Assembly: GCA_964559135.1 (NCBI GenBank) | Contig: CAZLGG010000152.1 | Span: forward strand, 1-7,266 | Reading direction: 5' to 3' | Origin: DRQF01 sp964559135 | GTDB lineage: Bacteria; Planctomycetota; GCA-002687715; DRQF01 | DNA length: 7,266 nt | In this document: piece by piece, positions 5,909-7,266 of the stretch | Numbering within the stretch: the stretch's first letter is position 1 | Layout of the letters: the number at the start of each line of letters is the position of its first letter | Made by a program: the position numbers and the translations under genes | Notes under the pieces: generated by a model | What the model was told of the DNA's origin: nothing | Database searches by the model: none | Seen by the model: the letters and a program-made list of their open reading frames with translations, nothing else

Positions 5909-7266
5909 TCAGTTGCAGGCGACGGACTGGGGACCGAGGAGGGATTCGAGCTGGCCGAAGAACCGCTCGTTCGGATCGACGGCGAACTCGTTGCCGGCTC
6001 GGAGGATGATCTTGCCGAAACGGGGCCGTTCGAGTTCGAAGGCGACGGGGACCCGGCCTGGGTTTTCCTTGAGCATGCGCTTCAGGGACGCGAGAGTGAG
6101 GTCCAGGTGCTCCGTATCTTCGTCCTTGCAGCACACCTTGATGGTGAGGCGCCGGGTGAGGGTTCTGCGAGCGTCCGCGAGTGGAATCACCTCGTTGACC
6201 TTCACGGACGGCGAGGACCGTCCTTTGTCCACCTCGCCCCGGAAGAAGAGGATGCTGTCCGCTTTGATCTGATCCGCGACGTCCGCGTAGACGCTGGCGA
6301 AGATGACGCAGTCCACCGTGCCCGAGAAGTCTTCCAATTTGACGAAGGCCATGCGCTTGCCTTGGAACTTGCCGCGTCGGGTGAGCATGAGACGGACGGA
6401 CCGGATGATCCCGCCCACGATGACCTCGCTGTTGTCGACGCAGCGCTCGAGGGCGGCTGTCTCATGGGTTGCAAAACGGGTGATCTCCTGCCGAAATTCG
6501 TTGAGGGGGTGTCCCGAGATGTAGAAGCCGAGGGCGGCCTTCTCCAACTGCAGTCGTTCGGCCTCCGGGAGTTCCGGCTTGTCCGGTAGCTCGGAGACCG
6601 CCGTGCCGCTCGATGTGTCCTGCAGATCGTCTTCGCCGAATAGGCTCATCTGCCCGGAGCGCTTGTCTTCCTGGACGTCGTGGCCCTGACGGAGCGCATC
6701 CTCGAGGGCGGCCAACTTCTGAGCGCGGTTGCCGGGAAGGGCGTCGAGGGCGCCGGCGTGGATGAGCGATTCCAGGACACCCTTGTTCAGGATGCGTGTG
6801 TCGATGCGCTCGGTCACGTCGAAAAGGCTCGTGAAGGGCTTGCCCGCCTCGTCCCGATCCTGGGTGAGGAGTTCGATCGCGGATTGCCCCGCGCCGCGGA
6901 TGGCGCCCAGGGCGTAGCGGATGGCGTCCCCTTCGACGGCGAATTCGAAATAGCTGTGATTGACGTCGGGGGGGAGGATCTCGATTCCCATCTCCCGGCA
7001 GGTTTCGATGTACTCCACCGTCTTGTCGATGGAGATCATCTCGCAAGACAGCAGCGCCGCCATGTATTCGATGGGGTGATTGGCTTTGAACCACGCCGTT
7101 TGAAACGTGACGAGGGCGTAGGCCGCCGAGTGGCTCTTGTTGAAGCCGTAGCCGGCGAAATACTCGATCTGCTCCCACACCTCGGTGGCGACCTCGTTGG
7201 TCACGCCTTTCGAGGTCGCGCCGTCGATGAACTTCTTCTTGAATTTCGCGAGGATCTCGGGCTTTT
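5909..7266 (-). CDS. dnaE: DNA polymerase III alpha subunit, C-terminal part (5' end outside window)
   Basis: This is the last ~452 residues of the replicative polymerase catalytic subunit. The frame stays open to 7266 (KFKKKFIDGATSKG precedes the GTG at 7204), so that GTG is internal; a full DnaE has about 1150-1200 residues. Numbering from that codon, residues 12-52 hold the family hallmark FAGYGFNKSHSAAYALVTFQ at the end of the fingers. Residues ~72-170 contain the helix-hairpin-helix region (IRYALGAIRGAG). QMSLF (185-189; bases 6638-6652) is the sliding-clamp-binding motif. EKAALGFYISGHPL (221-234) is another DnaE signature. Residues ~260-342 form the OB fold (VGGIIRSVRLMLTRRGKFQG, FVKLEDFSG) and ~350-431 the C-terminal domain implicated in clamp-loader and tau contacts. 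The polymerase active-site Asp residues and the PHP domain lie upstream, outside the window. It is convergent with the lectin gene and shows no sign of disruption. The DnaE identification is secure; distinguishing DnaE1 from a DnaE2-type paralogue favours DnaE1 because the clamp motif and full C-terminal domain are present. Confidence 0.96.
   Translation of the reverse strand, partial: KPEILAKFKKKFIDGATSKGVTNEVATEVWEQIEYFAGYGFNKSHSAAYALVTFQTAWFKANHPIEYMAALLSCEMISIDKTVEYIETCREMGIEILPPDVNHSYFEFAVEGDAIRYALGAIRGAGQSAIELLTQDRDEAGKPFTSLFDVTERIDTRILNKGVLESLIHAGALDALPGNRAQKLAALEDALRQGHDVQEDKRSGQMSLFGEDDLQDTSSGTAVSELPDKPELPEAERLQLEKAALGFYISGHPLNEFRQEITRFATHETAALERCVDNSEVIVGGIIRSVRLMLTRRGKFQGKRMAFVKLEDFSGTVDCVIFASVYADVADQIKADSILFFRGEVDKGRSSPSVKVNEVIPLADARRTLTRRLTIKVCCKDEDTEHLDLTLASLKRMLKENPGRVPVAFELERPRFGKIILRAGNEFAVDPNERFFGQLESLLGPQSVACN

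Noticed and set aside
5861..6589. A 242-codon plus-strand open frame
   Set aside because: It is opposite the OB fold and C-terminal domain of dnaE, whose motifs are clear on the minus strand. The acidic, repetitive translation is a codon-bias shadow.
1..7266. CRISPR arrays, tRNA or rRNA genes, transposase genes, defence or toxin-antitoxin systems
   Set aside because: I read both strands for regularly spaced direct repeats, tRNA-like folds and recognisable transposase or toxin motifs. I found none beyond the 8-bp-unit inverted repeat.

Overview
The window comes from a high-GC Gram-negative bacterium: it encodes a tripartite efflux pump with an outer-membrane channel, and the codon-rich frames are strongly G/C-biased. 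The lineage cannot be fixed from this stretch. A secreted L-type lectin plus IPT/TIG protein, and an intergenic element built from degenerate CACGGAG-type 8-mers, are both things I associate with Planctomycetota and similar environmental phyla. That is a low-to-moderate confidence inference.

Layout. (1) Positions 1-4012, plus strand, hold an RND efflux operon in the order inner-membrane permease (5' end cut off by the window), periplasmic adaptor, TolC-type outer-membrane lipoprotein. The genes are translationally coupled (ATGA overlap at 1359, GTGATG junction at 2630-2635), and both internal starts have a GGAG ribosome-binding site at identical 8-nt spacing. (2) Positions 4013-4395 lack a convincing gene. 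They hold two hairpins (4083-4098 and 4100-4148), a T-rich tract, and a 100-bp inverted-repeat element (4164-4263) whose two arms each consist of three 8-bp units. (3) Positions 4240-5811, plus strand, form an open frame for a lectin / unknown domain / two IPT-TIG domain surface protein. It has lost its signal peptide and the first part of its lectin domain, and its apparent N-terminus is translated from the repeat element. It looks like a 5'-truncated remnant or a frameshifted gene. (4) Positions 5812-5908 contain a perfect 10-bp-stem hairpin between convergent genes. (5) Positions 5909-7266, minus strand, carry the C-terminal part of the replicative DNA polymerase III alpha subunit (dnaE), including the end of the fingers, the helix-hairpin-helix region, the QMSLF clamp-binding motif, the OB fold and the C-terminal domain. 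Its 5' end lies beyond the right edge.

Functionally, the three pump genes should assemble one envelope-spanning exporter, with the adaptor's hairpin tip (an RLS-like motif) docking on the TolC-like channel. dnaE is a housekeeping gene with no evident link to the pump. No new defence or mobile system is evident. The points most worth a second look are the 8-bp-unit inverted-repeat element and its junction with the beheaded lectin gene, the Glu at the usual TM10 proton-relay Lys position of the permease, and the unrecognised middle domain of the lectin protein.
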